The notes: generated by a model from the sequence alone, not told the origin. A stretch of DNA of 64,000 nucleotides from RGIG1902 sp034926865 (GCA_034926865.1 JAYFQP010000014.1:161348-225347), one strand, 5' to 3'; shown: positions 17,778 to 25,951, counted from the first letter of the stretch. Translations and numbers: made by a program.

Positions 17778-17799
17778 AGGGCGCCCGGCTGGGCGCCCT
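17778..17799 (+). terminator. GC-rich hairpin after the GNAT gene
   Basis: A perfect 9-bp stem AGGGCGCCC/GGGCGCCCT with loop GGCT, followed by TTAAATT. It lies 10 nt after the GNAT stop and 20 nt before the next start. The T-tract is weak, so some readthrough is likely. Confidence 0.65.
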
Positions 17800-17817
17800 T
17801 AAATTGACGAGGTTATT

Positions 17818-18423
17818 ATGAAAGCTGTATACGTCGTTTTTTCGCACACATCCACATACATAGGCAAGATGATACGCCTCGCCACCATGAACAAATACAA
17901 TCATGTGTCGGTTTCATTTTATGAGGGTCTAAACGAGATGTACTCATTTGGGCGCAGATATATCAACTCTCCCCTTGCAGGCGGCTTTATTGTCGAACGT
18001 CCTGACAGGTACAATTCACCACAGCAAAATATTTCTATAAAGATTTGCCGCCTTGCTGTAAGCGATGCTCAGTACGAAGAGATCGAAAACTTTATAGGTT
18101 CAGCCTTTACAAATGCAGACAAGCTTATTTATAATACGTTCGACGCAGTGTTTCTTGTGTTACACCGTCGCTTCAGGATAAAGGACGCTTATACCTGCCT
18201 TGATTTCGCCTGCCGCACACTTAAGTTTGACAACATATTTTCGATACGTCAGCTTGAAAAGCAGCTTGAAGACAATGTTATATACGAAGGAAGCTTCTGC
18301 GATTGGGTCGCCTCAGCACCCCCATCAGAAGATTTGTATTTTCAGCGCCGCTCACCTGTTCAAGTCTCTGCAGATACTGCCCGGCATTTTATAAAGCTCG
18401 TTTCTAGAGCAGTATATCGATAA
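17818..18423 (+). CDS. Putative permuted papain-fold (NlpC/P60-superfamily-like) protein
   Basis: A 201-residue protein of uncertain function. It begins with a strand (VYVVFSHT) and contains NKYNHVSVSF with His29, followed ~100 residues later by AYTCLDFA with Cys127. A histidine before the cysteine, with the cysteine at the start of a helix, is the order seen in circularly permuted NlpC/P60 enzymes (YiiX/LRAT-like). That makes it a possible cysteine hydrolase, or an acyltransferase. No signal peptide is visible, so it should be cytoplasmic. It has no obvious partner gene. The assignment rests on motif order only. Confidence 0.6.
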   Translation: MKAVYVVFSHTSTYIGKMIRLATMNKYNHVSVSFYEGLNEMYSFGRRYINSPLAGGFIVERPDRYNSPQQNISIKICRLAVSDAQYEEIENFIGSAFTNADKLIYNTFDAVFLVLHRRFRIKDAYTCLDFACRTLKFDNIFSIRQLEKQLEDNVIYEGSFCDWVASAPPSEDLYFQRRSPVQVSADTARHFIKLVSRAVYR

Positions 18424-18426
18424 AAC

Positions 18427-18455
18427 AAAGCCTCCGGCAAATTGCCGGAGGCTTT
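18427..18455. terminator. Bidirectional terminator between convergent genes
   Basis: An 11-bp perfect stem AAAGCCTCCGG/CCGGAGGCTTT with loop CAAATTG, flanked by A-rich and T-rich sequence so that it can act on both strands. It lies between the plus-strand papain-like gene (stop 18423) and the minus-strand lysozyme gene (stop 18515). Confidence 0.85.
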
Positions 18456-18514
18456 AATTTATGCATCATATATTGTATAACTGCTGTATAGCGGATATGC
18501 TTTAAACAGCTTCT

Positions 18515-20539
18515 TTATTTTTTAGAAGCGTAATCCACAAAGCTGAGATTAAGATCCACATTACCTGAAATACCGCTTACGCTGCCTTTATCACTGTATT
18601 GCCACATCTGGAAATTATAATAGAAACCAGGTGTATCGCTATAGCGTGCAAACCAGAAGCCGTACTGATTTATCTTGCTGAGATCATATTTTATATAACC
18701 GCAGTAAGAATTAAAATAAATCATGGGGGTATATCCCGCATCTTTTACCATACCGCAGAAGGTATTGGCAATTTGGCAGAGAAGATCTGTCTCAAGACCA
18801 TAGGTTCTTGATTCATTGCCCCCAATACGTTCCCAATCAAAAACCACGGGATAACTTATATCGTATCCCTGGATTTTTTTAAGAACATAATTTGCCTCCT
18901 CTTTGGCCTCATCTACAGTTATAGCCTGAGAGAAATAATATACACCGACATTTATTCCAGCGGCAATAGCTCCTTCAATGTTCTTCTGAAAATTGACATC
19001 ATCATACATATTGCCTTCCATTCCGTATCCGCGTCCACCAACCCTTATCATGGCAAAGTGTACTCCCGCTTTTTTAACCTTTTGCCAGTCAATCGTACCC
19101 TGATGAACAGAAACATCTATGCCAGCATAGGTTGCTGCGCCGTTATAATAAAGAAAACCGCCTTCTTCATAATACTTAGTGTCGTTGTATTTGTAACGGT
19201 CAACGCCCTTTAGAATATCTATAACATAAGAGCCGTACTGTATCTGCCCTATATGGCTGTTATCTGCTGTATGGCTAAGTATCCTCCAGATAATCGTTGT
19301 TATCTCGGCTCTTGTTATGCAGCTTTTGGGATAATAGTATGTCATTCCGTCATTTTCAGTCGTACCTTCAACTATTCCGGCATTATATAGTGCCATAACA
19401 TTTTTATCCTGTGTATCCACAAAAGGATTATCCCCAACGCTGTTGCTCAACCCCATTGCTTTTGCGGCAAGTGCGGCGATCTCTATGCGGGATATGGAAG
19501 CATTGAGGTCTGAGCCAAAATCGGATGATACTATGCCCGCATCCACCGCCATATTTTTATACTTCTGAGCCCAATGACCAGATGTGTCATCATCATCTGA
19601 CGGCTCAAGGCCTGTTGCAAGCAGCACAAGCTTTAGTGCCTGTCCATAAGTGACATCACCTTGAGGCTCGAATGTAGTTGAAGTCATTCCATCTACAACG
19701 CCATCTGAAAAAAGCTGCCCAACATAATGATAGTACCATGATTCACCCGGGATATCAGTAAAAGGCAATTTAACATCAAGAAACCATTTTGCTGTCAGCT
19801 CCATAGGATCATCCATTACCTCTGTTTCTTTTATGGCCTTGCCCGAGCTTGCATACCATCCAGCCATTATGTATCCTTCACGCTGAGCCAACGGAAGCGA
19901 AGTCAGCTTTGTGCCTTTAAGAAAACACTTCACATCTGTATCGGCCGTGCCTCCGTTTGAATCAAATATTGCATAGGTATAATCTGGCGATTCATCACCC
20001 TTATAGTCACCGTAGAGAAGTAGCTTGCCCTCGGCAATGCGCCTTTTAAGCAGCACATCGTCCACCGTTTTGCCTACATGACACCATACAACATATGCGT
20101 TAAGCACGTCTATATCATCATAGTTTTCAATACCAGCTATAAGATAACTGCTGAACTTATAACTCGGATTCATCCATCCGCTGCCTAAATTATATGTGAA
20201 GCTGACAAGAGCGTCAAACTGGCTTTGCTTTGCATCTATGCTGTTTTCGGAAAGATATGTATTGACCTTGTCGGCGTAATCTTTCAAATCCACCTTAAAA
20301 AGTTCTGTCGCTTCCTCCTCTGATATGCCATTTACATAATCATTACTTGTGCATACTGTCCCGTAACCGACTCTCCACTGTCCGTTATCGAGATAAGGTT
20401 TTTTTGTAAACCCCTCAAGTGTTTTTATGAACTCGACTCCCTGATCACTGACCTCAAAGCTTTTTGTTTTAGCCCACGCATTGGGCGTTAAAGCTGTGAG
20501 CATCAAGATAACCAAAAAGCCGCTTACGAGCTTTTTCAT
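18515..20539 (-). CDS. Secreted cell-wall protein with two lysozyme domains (GH24 and GH25), InlB-type repeat and three SLH domains
   Basis: A 674-residue exported protein. The signal peptide is residues 1-23. Residues ~28-175 are a phage-type GH24 lysozyme with the expected Glu42, Asp51 and Thr61 in LEG, LDN and GYGT. An InlB/Listeria-Bacteroides-type repeat (FDSNGGT ... GWY ... LTAKWF) spans ~190-255. Three SLH domains span ~258-440, anchoring to secondary wall polymer. Residues ~470-670 are a GH25 muramidase (GIDVSVHQGTIDW; FDWERIG with catalytic Asp/Glu). Both enzymes cleave the same glycan bond. The combination suggests a wall-remodelling autolysin or a captured endolysin. AGGAG directly abuts the ATG, so GAGGGGAAGAG further upstream may be the true ribosome-binding site. 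Confidence 0.9.
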   Translation of the reverse strand: MKKLVSGFLVILMLTALTPNAWAKTKSFEVSDQGVEFIKTLEGFTKKPYLDNGQWRVGYGTVCTSNDYVNGISEEEATELFKVDLKDYADKVNTYLSENSIDAKQSQFDALVSFTYNLGSGWMNPSYKFSSYLIAGIENYDDIDVLNAYVVWCHVGKTVDDVLLKRRIAEGKLLLYGDYKGDESPDYTYAIFDSNGGTADTDVKCFLKGTKLTSLPLAQREGYIMAGWYASSGKAIKETEVMDDPMELTAKWFLDVKLPFTDIPGESWYYHYVGQLFSDGVVDGMTSTTFEPQGDVTYGQALKLVLLATGLEPSDDDDTSGHWAQKYKNMAVDAGIVSSDFGSDLNASISRIEIAALAAKAMGLSNSVGDNPFVDTQDKNVMALYNAGIVEGTTENDGMTYYYPKSCITRAEITTIIWRILSHTADNSHIGQIQYGSYVIDILKGVDRYKYNDTKYYEEGGFLYYNGAATYAGIDVSVHQGTIDWQKVKKAGVHFAMIRVGGRGYGMEGNMYDDVNFQKNIEGAIAAGINVGVYYFSQAITVDEAKEEANYVLKKIQGYDISYPVVFDWERIGGNESRTYGLETDLLCQIANTFCGMVKDAGYTPMIYFNSYCGYIKYDLSKINQYGFWFARYSDTPGFYYNFQMWQYSDKGSVSGISGNVDLNLSFVDYASKK

Positions 20540-20596
20540 CTCCTAATCTCTTCCCCTCTCATCGTTTGTAAACTTTATCTTAATTACCCTTTTAAG

Positions 20597-20605
20597 AGTA
20601 TAACA
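20597..20605 (-). promoter_or_regulatory. Possible extended -10 promoter for the lysozyme gene
   Basis: The minus strand reads TGTTATACT, an extended -10 (TGn plus TATACT), about 60 nt before the start codon. No good -35 is seen at 16-18 bp. Confidence 0.35.
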
Positions 20606-20703
20606 CATGCTACACTGTTATTTTTTAAATTACTATTAAATTATCCTATTTTTCTTGCTAATTTTCTTTTATATCCACTTAAGGCGGCTATTGTTCCCTT
20701 TTT

Positions 20704-20728
20704 TAGCAAAATAATTTATATTTTGCTA
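20704..20728. repeat. 10-bp inverted repeat upstream of the lysozyme gene
   Basis: TAGCAAAATA and TATTTTGCTA form a perfect inverted repeat around a five-base centre (ATTTA). It lies 165 bp upstream of the lysozyme start, in an AT-rich 290-bp gap. It could be an operator or a weak hairpin. There is no T-run on the lysozyme strand. Confidence 0.4.
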
Positions 20729-20765
20729 TTGATGCGGCAAGCATATTAGGCCCACTTAATAAAAT

Positions 20766-20801
20766 ACAAAAGCAGTCACAAATAATTGTGACTGCTTTTG
20801 T
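20766..20801 (-). terminator. Terminator of the P-type ATPase gene
   Basis: A perfect 16-bp stem (ACAAAAGCAGTCACAA and its complement) with a four-base loop, 33 nt after the ATPase stop. On the minus strand it is followed by TATTTTATT. Confidence 0.85.
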
Positions 20802-20833
20802 GCATAAATTCAATAAACTTTCTTCTCCGCTGC

Positions 20834-23359
20834 TCAATTATTTTTAGTTTTAGAAATCCTTCTAGCAAGCTTCACCAACTCATACCAAAGTACTGATGCT
20901 GCGGCAAGCCCAAACGCAATAAGCGCCTGAGCTCCAGAAAGCGGAGCAAGCTTTAAATATACTGACAACGGCGTATAAAGGATTACCCCCAACAATATCA
21001 ACGTACCAAGATTGACCACCCACATTACCGGATCTTTTACTAATCGAGCGGCTGTACGGAAGGCAAAGTCATTGTCAGAACTGTTTACCTGTACAAGGAA
21101 CAGGTTTGCAAGCATAATGATTGCAAGGCCCATCGAGCGGGCAACGGAAGCATTTGCAGTATTTTCATCAAGCATTATGAAATATGCTCCAAATGAAGCA
21201 GCAAACAGTACAATACCCTGCAATATGCTTTTGGCAAGCAGCTTGCCTGTTAAAAGCTTTTCCTTAGGATCTCGAGGTCTGCGTTCCATTATGTTTGTTT
21301 CCGCCGGCTGACGCTCAAGCACGATGGAACATGTCGGGTCGATCAGTACCTCCAGCAGAACTATATGAAGCGGCAGCAATAGTAATGCCCTGGGTGCAAT
21401 TTCAAGAAACGGAGCCAACAGGGATGCAAAAGCAATTGGTATATGAATGGTAAACACATAGCCCACAGCCTTGCGGATATTATCATAGATGCGCCGCCCG
21501 TCTCTTACTGTTTCCACAATTGTTGTAAAGTTATCATCCATAAGAATAAGATCAGACGCCTCGCGAGATACCTCACTGCCCCGCTTCCCCATAGCGATAC
21601 CAATGTCAGCATACTTTAGCGCAGGCGCATCGTTTACGCCATCACAGGTCATTGCGACAATATCTCCATTCTCTTTGAAAGCTTTGACTATACGCATCTT
21701 GTGTTCAGGGATCACACGTGAAAAAATCGAAACTCCTCTGACTGCGTTTTTCAGTTCTACATCGCTCATGGCCTCCAGCTGATCACCTGTTATTATATTA
21801 TCGCTGCCTGGTATGCCTATTTTTTTAGCGATCGAGGATGCAGTAATACCGTTATCTCCTGTAATCATGACCACACGTATTCCAGCACGATTACAGACAG
21901 CAATATCATTCTTTACACTATCCCGCGGAGGATCGGCAAGCCCCACAAGCCCAAGCAAGGTCAACCGGCAGTCTGTGATGAACGGAGGGATATCTCCCTC
22001 AGCCGCCGGATTTGCAGAAGCTATGGCAATAACCCTCAGCCCCTCTGAGGACAGGTCTATTATCTGCTTTTCGGCGGCTTTGCGTTCTTCATCCGTCAAT
22101 TCGCAGATAGTAAGAATTCGCTCCGGGCTGCCCTTTGCGGCAATGATCAATCTGCCATACTTCTTCCAAACATGCCCCATCATTTTAAGCTCGTTTGTAA
22201 AAGCATATTCTGTTATGAATTCATTACTGAAAAGGTCATCTTCAGTAATGCCAAATTGCTCACAATAGTGCAGCATGGCTTTTTCCATAGGATCATAGGT
22301 ATCTGTTTCACAGCCAAGGCCCATAGTTTCAATAAGGTTATGCTCTGTTCCACTGGCAACCCATGTTTTCTGAACGGTCATCCTGTTCATTGTGATAGTA
22401 CCAGTCTTATCAACACACAGGACAGATACCGCGCCCAGTGTTTCCACACTGGGAAGCTTACGAACCAATGAATTCTTCTTTGCAAGCCTCCATGCGCCCA
22501 TCGAGAGAAACACCGTCAGGATCACTGGGAATTCCTCTGGGATCATTGCCATGGCCAAAGTTACACCTGAAAGAACGCTCTCTATAAGCCGTTCAACAAG
22601 CTTGTGGTCAGGAATATTGAACCAAGTGAACACACCAACGAGAGCAAATAATACGCCGGCAATAACCGCACATGTCTTCACAAGTTTACCCGTCTGCTTC
22701 TGCAGCGGTGTTTCATCATTAGGAGCAACAGCTATATCAAGGCCAATTTTACCATATTCAGTCTTTGCCCCGATCTTTTCTACTTCTATAATAGCAGTAC
22801 CCTGTGTAACCAGAGTACCGGCATAACAATAATCCCTGCGCCAATAATCCCCGGCAGGCTCAGCATTTTCAGTTGGAATTTTCCAAACACCTTCTGCCTC
22901 ACCTGTGAGCGAAGACTCATCCACGCATAGGTCAGCGCAACGAATAACCGTGCCGTCCGCCGAAATTTTTACGCCTTCGCAGATCATCATCATATCACCC
23001 GGCACAAGATCGACGCTGGCAATCTGCTGTTTCTCTCCATCTCGAAAAACAGTAACATGTGGTGCTGAAAGGTCTTTAAGTGCATTCAGCGTCTTGTCGG
23101 TTTTCCACTCTTGAATAACATCGATGCCAATGATGCCCACAACGAAGATAAGCATGATAGCACCATCTCTGGGTTCGCCCAGCAGAAAATAAATAACAGC
23201 GGCAATTAGAAGCAAAAGAAACATTGGCTCGCAAAGAATAGCTAGAACCTTTCTAAAAAAGCTCTCCTTCTTCTGCGGCGTAAGTTCGTTTTTGCCGTAT
23301 TGCTGCTGTCTGCGTTTGGCCTCCACAGTTGTAAGGCCGGCATGTTCAGGGTTAGTCAT
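20834..23359 (-). CDS. P-type cation-transporting ATPase (P2 subfamily, calcium-pump-like)
   Basis: An 841-residue membrane pump. Features in order are the N-terminal cation-ATPase domain (LTTVEAKRRQQQYGKNEL) and helices M1/M2 (~45-90). The actuator loop has LTGEAEG, the usual TGES region. M4 carries the motif PEEFP, and the phosphorylation site is DKTGTIT. The hinge motif is GDGVND-like (TCDGVNDAPAL), and there are about six C-terminal helices. Overall layout is that of SERCA/PMCA-type pumps, but the M4 ion-site motif is PEEFP rather than PEGLP, so the ion (Ca2+, Mn2+ or other) is not settled. The ATG at 23359 has GGAGG eight bases upstream. A consensus promoter, a long structured leader and an overlapping short ORF precede it, pointing to regulated expression. 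Confidence 0.92.
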   Translation of the reverse strand: MTNPEHAGLTTVEAKRRQQQYGKNELTPQKKESFFRKVLAILCEPMFLLLLIAAVIYFLLGEPRDGAIMLIFVVGIIGIDVIQEWKTDKTLNALKDLSAPHVTVFRDGEKQQIASVDLVPGDMMMICEGVKISADGTVIRCADLCVDESSLTGEAEGVWKIPTENAEPAGDYWRRDYCYAGTLVTQGTAIIEVEKIGAKTEYGKIGLDIAVAPNDETPLQKQTGKLVKTCAVIAGVLFALVGVFTWFNIPDHKLVERLIESVLSGVTLAMAMIPEEFPVILTVFLSMGAWRLAKKNSLVRKLPSVETLGAVSVLCVDKTGTITMNRMTVQKTWVASGTEHNLIETMGLGCETDTYDPMEKAMLHYCEQFGITEDDLFSNEFITEYAFTNELKMMGHVWKKYGRLIIAAKGSPERILTICELTDEERKAAEKQIIDLSSEGLRVIAIASANPAAEGDIPPFITDCRLTLLGLVGLADPPRDSVKNDIAVCNRAGIRVVMITGDNGITASSIAKKIGIPGSDNIITGDQLEAMSDVELKNAVRGVSIFSRVIPEHKMRIVKAFKENGDIVAMTCDGVNDAPALKYADIGIAMGKRGSEVSREASDLILMDDNFTTIVETVRDGRRIYDNIRKAVGYVFTIHIPIAFASLLAPFLEIAPRALLLLPLHIVLLEVLIDPTCSIVLERQPAETNIMERRPRDPKEKLLTGKLLAKSILQGIVLFAASFGAYFIMLDENTANASVARSMGLAIIMLANLFLVQVNSSDNDFAFRTAARLVKDPVMWVVNLGTLILLGVILYTPLSVYLKLAPLSGAQALIAFGLAAASVLWYELVKLARRISKTKNN

Positions 23360-23403
23360 AAAAGAATCCTCCGTTTCCCGCCGCGAGATTTGGGCGGTGT
23401 CAT
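23356..23403 (-). CDS. Possible 15-residue leader peptide overlapping the P-type ATPase start
   Basis: The frame reads MTPPKSRGGKRRILL and then TGA. Its ATG has AGGAG five bases upstream, and its stop overlaps the ATPase start in an ATGA arrangement typical of translational coupling. The peptide is very basic (two Lys, three Arg). It is too short to judge by composition and could be chance, but ribosome-binding site, start and coupled stop all fit. Translating ribosomes would cover the region next to the ATPase ribosome-binding site. Confidence 0.35.
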   Translation of the reverse strand: MTPPKSRGGKRRILL

Positions 23404-23621
23404 GATTTCTCCTATGGCACTCCATTCGAGTTCAGTTGTTCCATACAAAAAATAACACACCCATGGAACATACTACTGTCCCACAGATGTGCTTGATTTA
23501 CACTCTGTTGCCGCTCACTGGGCGGCCCGGCCCCACGCCCTTGCGGACATCGCCTGCTCAGTTTGTACTGTTGATCTCGCATTTCATTCTTAGTGAAATG
23601 TAATGCAGTGCAAAGAGATTA
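23404..23621 (-). ncRNA. Long structured 5' leader of the P-type ATPase mRNA with a possible attenuator
   Basis: The predicted transcript starts near 23621 and runs ~260 nt to the ATPase. Early hairpins include CATTTCA/TGAAATG and CAGT/ACTG. They are followed by a G+C-rich block (about 23510-23560) with GUCC-GCAA-GGGC and GGGC/GCCC stems. Bases 23492-23455 form a 14-bp stem (several G-U pairs) directly followed by TATTTTTTG, resembling a terminator. GTTCCAT (23469-23463) can instead pair with ATGGAAC (23444-23438), which would break that stem. This is the layout of a riboswitch or attenuator. I could not match it to the Mn2+ (yybP-ykoY), Mg2+ (M-box) or NiCo consensus by eye. Confidence 0.5.
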
Positions 23622-23627
23622 CTCGAT

Positions 23628-23656
23628 ATTATATGTTCTAAAACGATGAATGTCAA
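23628..23656 (-). promoter_or_regulatory. Consensus sigma-A promoter for the P-type ATPase leader
   Basis: On the minus strand TTGACA (23656-23651) and TATAAT (23633-23628) are exact consensus hexamers with a 17-bp spacer. The predicted start is about 23621, which gives a ~260-nt untranslated leader. Confidence 0.8.
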
Positions 23657-23717
23657 TAGTTACTCGGTTGATATTTTTTTGAACTGTTCTGACTCGGCTA
23701 TAAGCCAAATATTCAAG

Positions 23718-23753
23718 CAGGTACGGCATAACCATAAAGCTATGCCGTACCTG
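23718..23753. terminator. Hairpin downstream of groEL
   Basis: A perfect 13-bp stem CAGGTACGGCATA/TATGCCGTACCTG with a ten-base loop, about 70 nt after the groEL stop. The flanks are A/T-rich but without a clean T-run, so it may terminate weakly or protect the 3' end. Confidence 0.5.
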
Positions 23754-23821
23754 AAATGTTAATACAATTTTGCTAAACTATGCTTGGTCTAAAATGCCTT
23801 TTGTTTATCAAGGTTAATCAA

Positions 23822-25450
23822 TTAATACATCATGTCGCCCATTCCGCCGCCTGCAGGAGCAGCTGGCTGGGGCTCTTTCTTTTCTGCTACCACAGACTCT
23901 GTGGTAAGGACCATGGAAGCTATAGATGCAGCATTCTCCAACGCTGTGCGTGTAACCTTTACAGGGTCTACTATTCCGGCCTCGATCATATCGCCATAGA
24001 CCTCGTTATAAGCATCAAAGCCATAGCCGGTCTTGCCGCTCATCTTGATCATCTCGATAACTACCGAGCCATCAACTCCTGCATTAAAGGCTATCTGTCT
24101 TACAGGCTCTTCAAGAGCCTTCATAACGATCTTAGCTCCTGTCTTTTCGTCGCCGTCAAGGGTTTCAACAAGCTTGGCAACCGCAGGAATAGCGTTGATA
24201 TATGCAGTTCCGCCGCCAGAGACAATACCCTCTTCAACAGCAGCCTTTGTAGAGTTAAGCGCATCTTCAATCCTGAGCTTCTTATCCTTCATCTCGACCT
24301 CAGTTGCAGCGCCGACCTTGATGACGGCAACTCCGCCAGAAAGCTTTGCAAGGCGCTCCTGTAGTTTCTCTCTGTCGAACTCGGATGTTGTATTCTCAAG
24401 CTCAGCCCTGATCGTGTTGATCCTATCCTGAATGGCCTCGCTGCTGCCTGCGCCATTTACGATGATCGTATTCTCTTTTGTGGATTTGACCTGTCTTGCG
24501 CGGCCAAGCATATTCATGGAAGCTTCCTTAAGGTCATAACCGACTTCTTCTGAAATAACTGTGCCGCCTGTAAGAGCAGCAATATCCTTAAGCATCTCCT
24601 TGCGCCTGTCTCCAAAGCCAGGAGCCTTTACTGCAAGGCATGTAAATGTGCCTCTGAGTTTGTTGACAATAAGGGTGCTGAGAGCTTCTCCCTCTACATC
24701 CTCAGCGAGAATAACAAGTTTCTTGCCGGACTGAACAACCTGCTCAAGCAGAGGAAGTATCTCCTGAATGTTTGACAACTTCTTATCTGTGATAAGGATA
24801 TAGGCATCATCAATAACGGCTTCCATCTTCTCTGTATCGGTAATCATATACGGAGTTATATATCCTCTGTCAAACTGCATGCCTTCAACGACTTCGCTAT
24901 ATGTCTCAGCCGTCTTAGACTCCTCAACGGTGATGACGCCATCAGCAGTGACCTTCTCCATTGCATCAGCAATCAGCTTGCCGATCGTCTCGTCGCCCGA
25001 GGAAACAGCCGCAACAGTGGCAATATCCTTTGAACCGTTTACCTTCTTGGCTCCGCTCTTAAGCTCTTGAACTGAAGTCTGAACGGCCTTTGCAATACCC
25101 TTTTTGACAACCATCGGATTAGCTCCGGCTGTAACGTTCTTAAGGCCTTCACGAACAATAGCCTGAGCAAGCAGCGTAGCTGTTGTGGTTCCGTCGCCTG
25201 CGATATCGTTAGTTTTATCGGCTACTTGCTTTACAAGCTGAGCGCCCATATTTTCAAAAATATCGTCAAGCTCTACTTCTCTGGCGATGGTGACACCGTC
25301 ATTAGTAATAAGGGGTGCTCCAAACTTTTTATCAAGAACAACATTTCTTCCTTTAGGGCCAAGAGTAACTTTTACTGTATCAGCAAGCTTGTTTACGCCT
25401 CTTTCAAGGGCATGGCGAGCTTCTTCGCCAAACAAAATTTCTTTTGCCAT
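23822..25450 (-). CDS. groEL: Chaperonin GroEL (60 kDa)
   Basis: A 542-residue chaperonin subunit of normal length that forms the double-ring folding chamber with GroES. The equatorial ATP-binding signature GDGTTTATLLAQ (~residues 85-96) and the TLGPKGRNVVLD motif are intact, as is the family signature AAVEEGIVSGGG (~404-415). The C-terminus ends GGGMGDMMY, a version of the flexible GGM tail. The gene starts 22 nt after groES, in the same CIRCE-controlled operon. Confidence 0.99.
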   Translation of the reverse strand: MAKEILFGEEARHALERGVNKLADTVKVTLGPKGRNVVLDKKFGAPLITNDGVTIAREVELDDIFENMGAQLVKQVADKTNDIAGDGTTTATLLAQAIVREGLKNVTAGANPMVVKKGIAKAVQTSVQELKSGAKKVNGSKDIATVAAVSSGDETIGKLIADAMEKVTADGVITVEESKTAETYSEVVEGMQFDRGYITPYMITDTEKMEAVIDDAYILITDKKLSNIQEILPLLEQVVQSGKKLVILAEDVEGEALSTLIVNKLRGTFTCLAVKAPGFGDRRKEMLKDIAALTGGTVISEEVGYDLKEASMNMLGRARQVKSTKENTIIVNGAGSSEAIQDRINTIRAELENTTSEFDREKLQERLAKLSGGVAVIKVGAATEVEMKDKKLRIEDALNSTKAAVEEGIVSGGGTAYINAIPAVAKLVETLDGDEKTGAKIVMKALEEPVRQIAFNAGVDGSVVIEMIKMSGKTGYGFDAYNEVYGDMIEAGIVDPVKVTRTALENAASIASMVLTTESVVAEKKEPQPAAPAGGGMGDMMY

Positions 25451-25472
25451 TTTTTATTACCTCCGATTAATA

Positions 25473-25757
25473 TTACTCAACAACAGCAAGGATATCAGCC
25501 TGCTTAACTATGACGAGCTCCTCGCCGTCAATTTTAACTTCAGTGCCGGAATATTTGTTCGTGATGACTTTATCTCCAACCTTGACTTCCATCTTAATCT
25601 TCTTGTCATCACTGCCGAGGCCTGGGCCAACCGCCACTACGATGGCAAACTGGGGCTTCTCCTTAGCTGCTCCTGTAAGAATAATGCCACTCTTAGTGGT
25701 TTCTTCTGCTTCAGCCATTTTAAGAACTACTCTGTCCTGTAAAGGTACCAGTTTCAT
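25473..25757 (-). CDS. groES: Co-chaperonin GroES (10 kDa)
   Basis: A 94-residue GroES with the N-terminal signature LVPLQDRVVLKMAEAEETTKSGIILT and the conserved mobile loop around residues 16-30, ending KQADILAVVE. It caps the GroEL ring. The ATG at 25757 is used because GAAAGAGG precedes it at the normal distance. An in-frame TTG two codons earlier is less likely. It is the first gene of the heat-shock operon, directly downstream of a CIRCE element and a promoter. Confidence 0.98.
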   Translation of the reverse strand: MKLVPLQDRVVLKMAEAEETTKSGIILTGAAKEKPQFAIVVAVGPGLGSDDKKIKMEVKVGDKVITNKYSGTEVKIDGEELVIVKQADILAVVE

Positions 25758-25797
25758 TGTCAAAACCTCTTTCTATATTACATATTTTTCTTTTATG

Positions 25798-25824
25798 TTA
25801 GCACTCATTTCTCTTGAGTGCTAA
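25798..25824. promoter_or_regulatory. CIRCE operator for HrcA repressor
   Basis: TTAGCACTC-N9-GAGTGCTAA is an exact CIRCE inverted repeat. It lies between the groES promoter and its start codon, the standard position for HrcA repression of groESL. Confidence 0.98.
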
Positions 25825-25835
25825 TTACTGTTACT

Positions 25836-25864
25836 ATAATAAGCCATGTAGGTAATTTTTGCAA
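25836..25864 (-). promoter_or_regulatory. Promoter of groES-groEL
   Basis: On the minus strand TTGCAA (25864-25859) and TATTAT (25841-25836) are spaced 17 bp. The predicted transcription start abuts the CIRCE element, so the operator would lie at the very 5' end of the transcript. Confidence 0.65.
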
Positions 25865-25951
25865 TACCTTTTTCGAAAAAATTTATGAATTTTTTGTTTT
25901 GGTTTTGTTGTTTTTAGACAAAGTACTATAACCAAACTGGCAGAGGTTTAA

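Noticed and set aside
23360..23425. Longer ATPase start at 23425
   Set aside because: No ribosome-binding site precedes it, it lies in the structured leader, and GGAGG at proper spacing precedes the ATG at 23359.
23404..23621. Known yybP-ykoY (Mn2+) or M-box (Mg2+) riboswitch in the ATPase leader
   Set aside because: The conserved loop sequences of these classes are not visible. I keep only the generic attenuator call.
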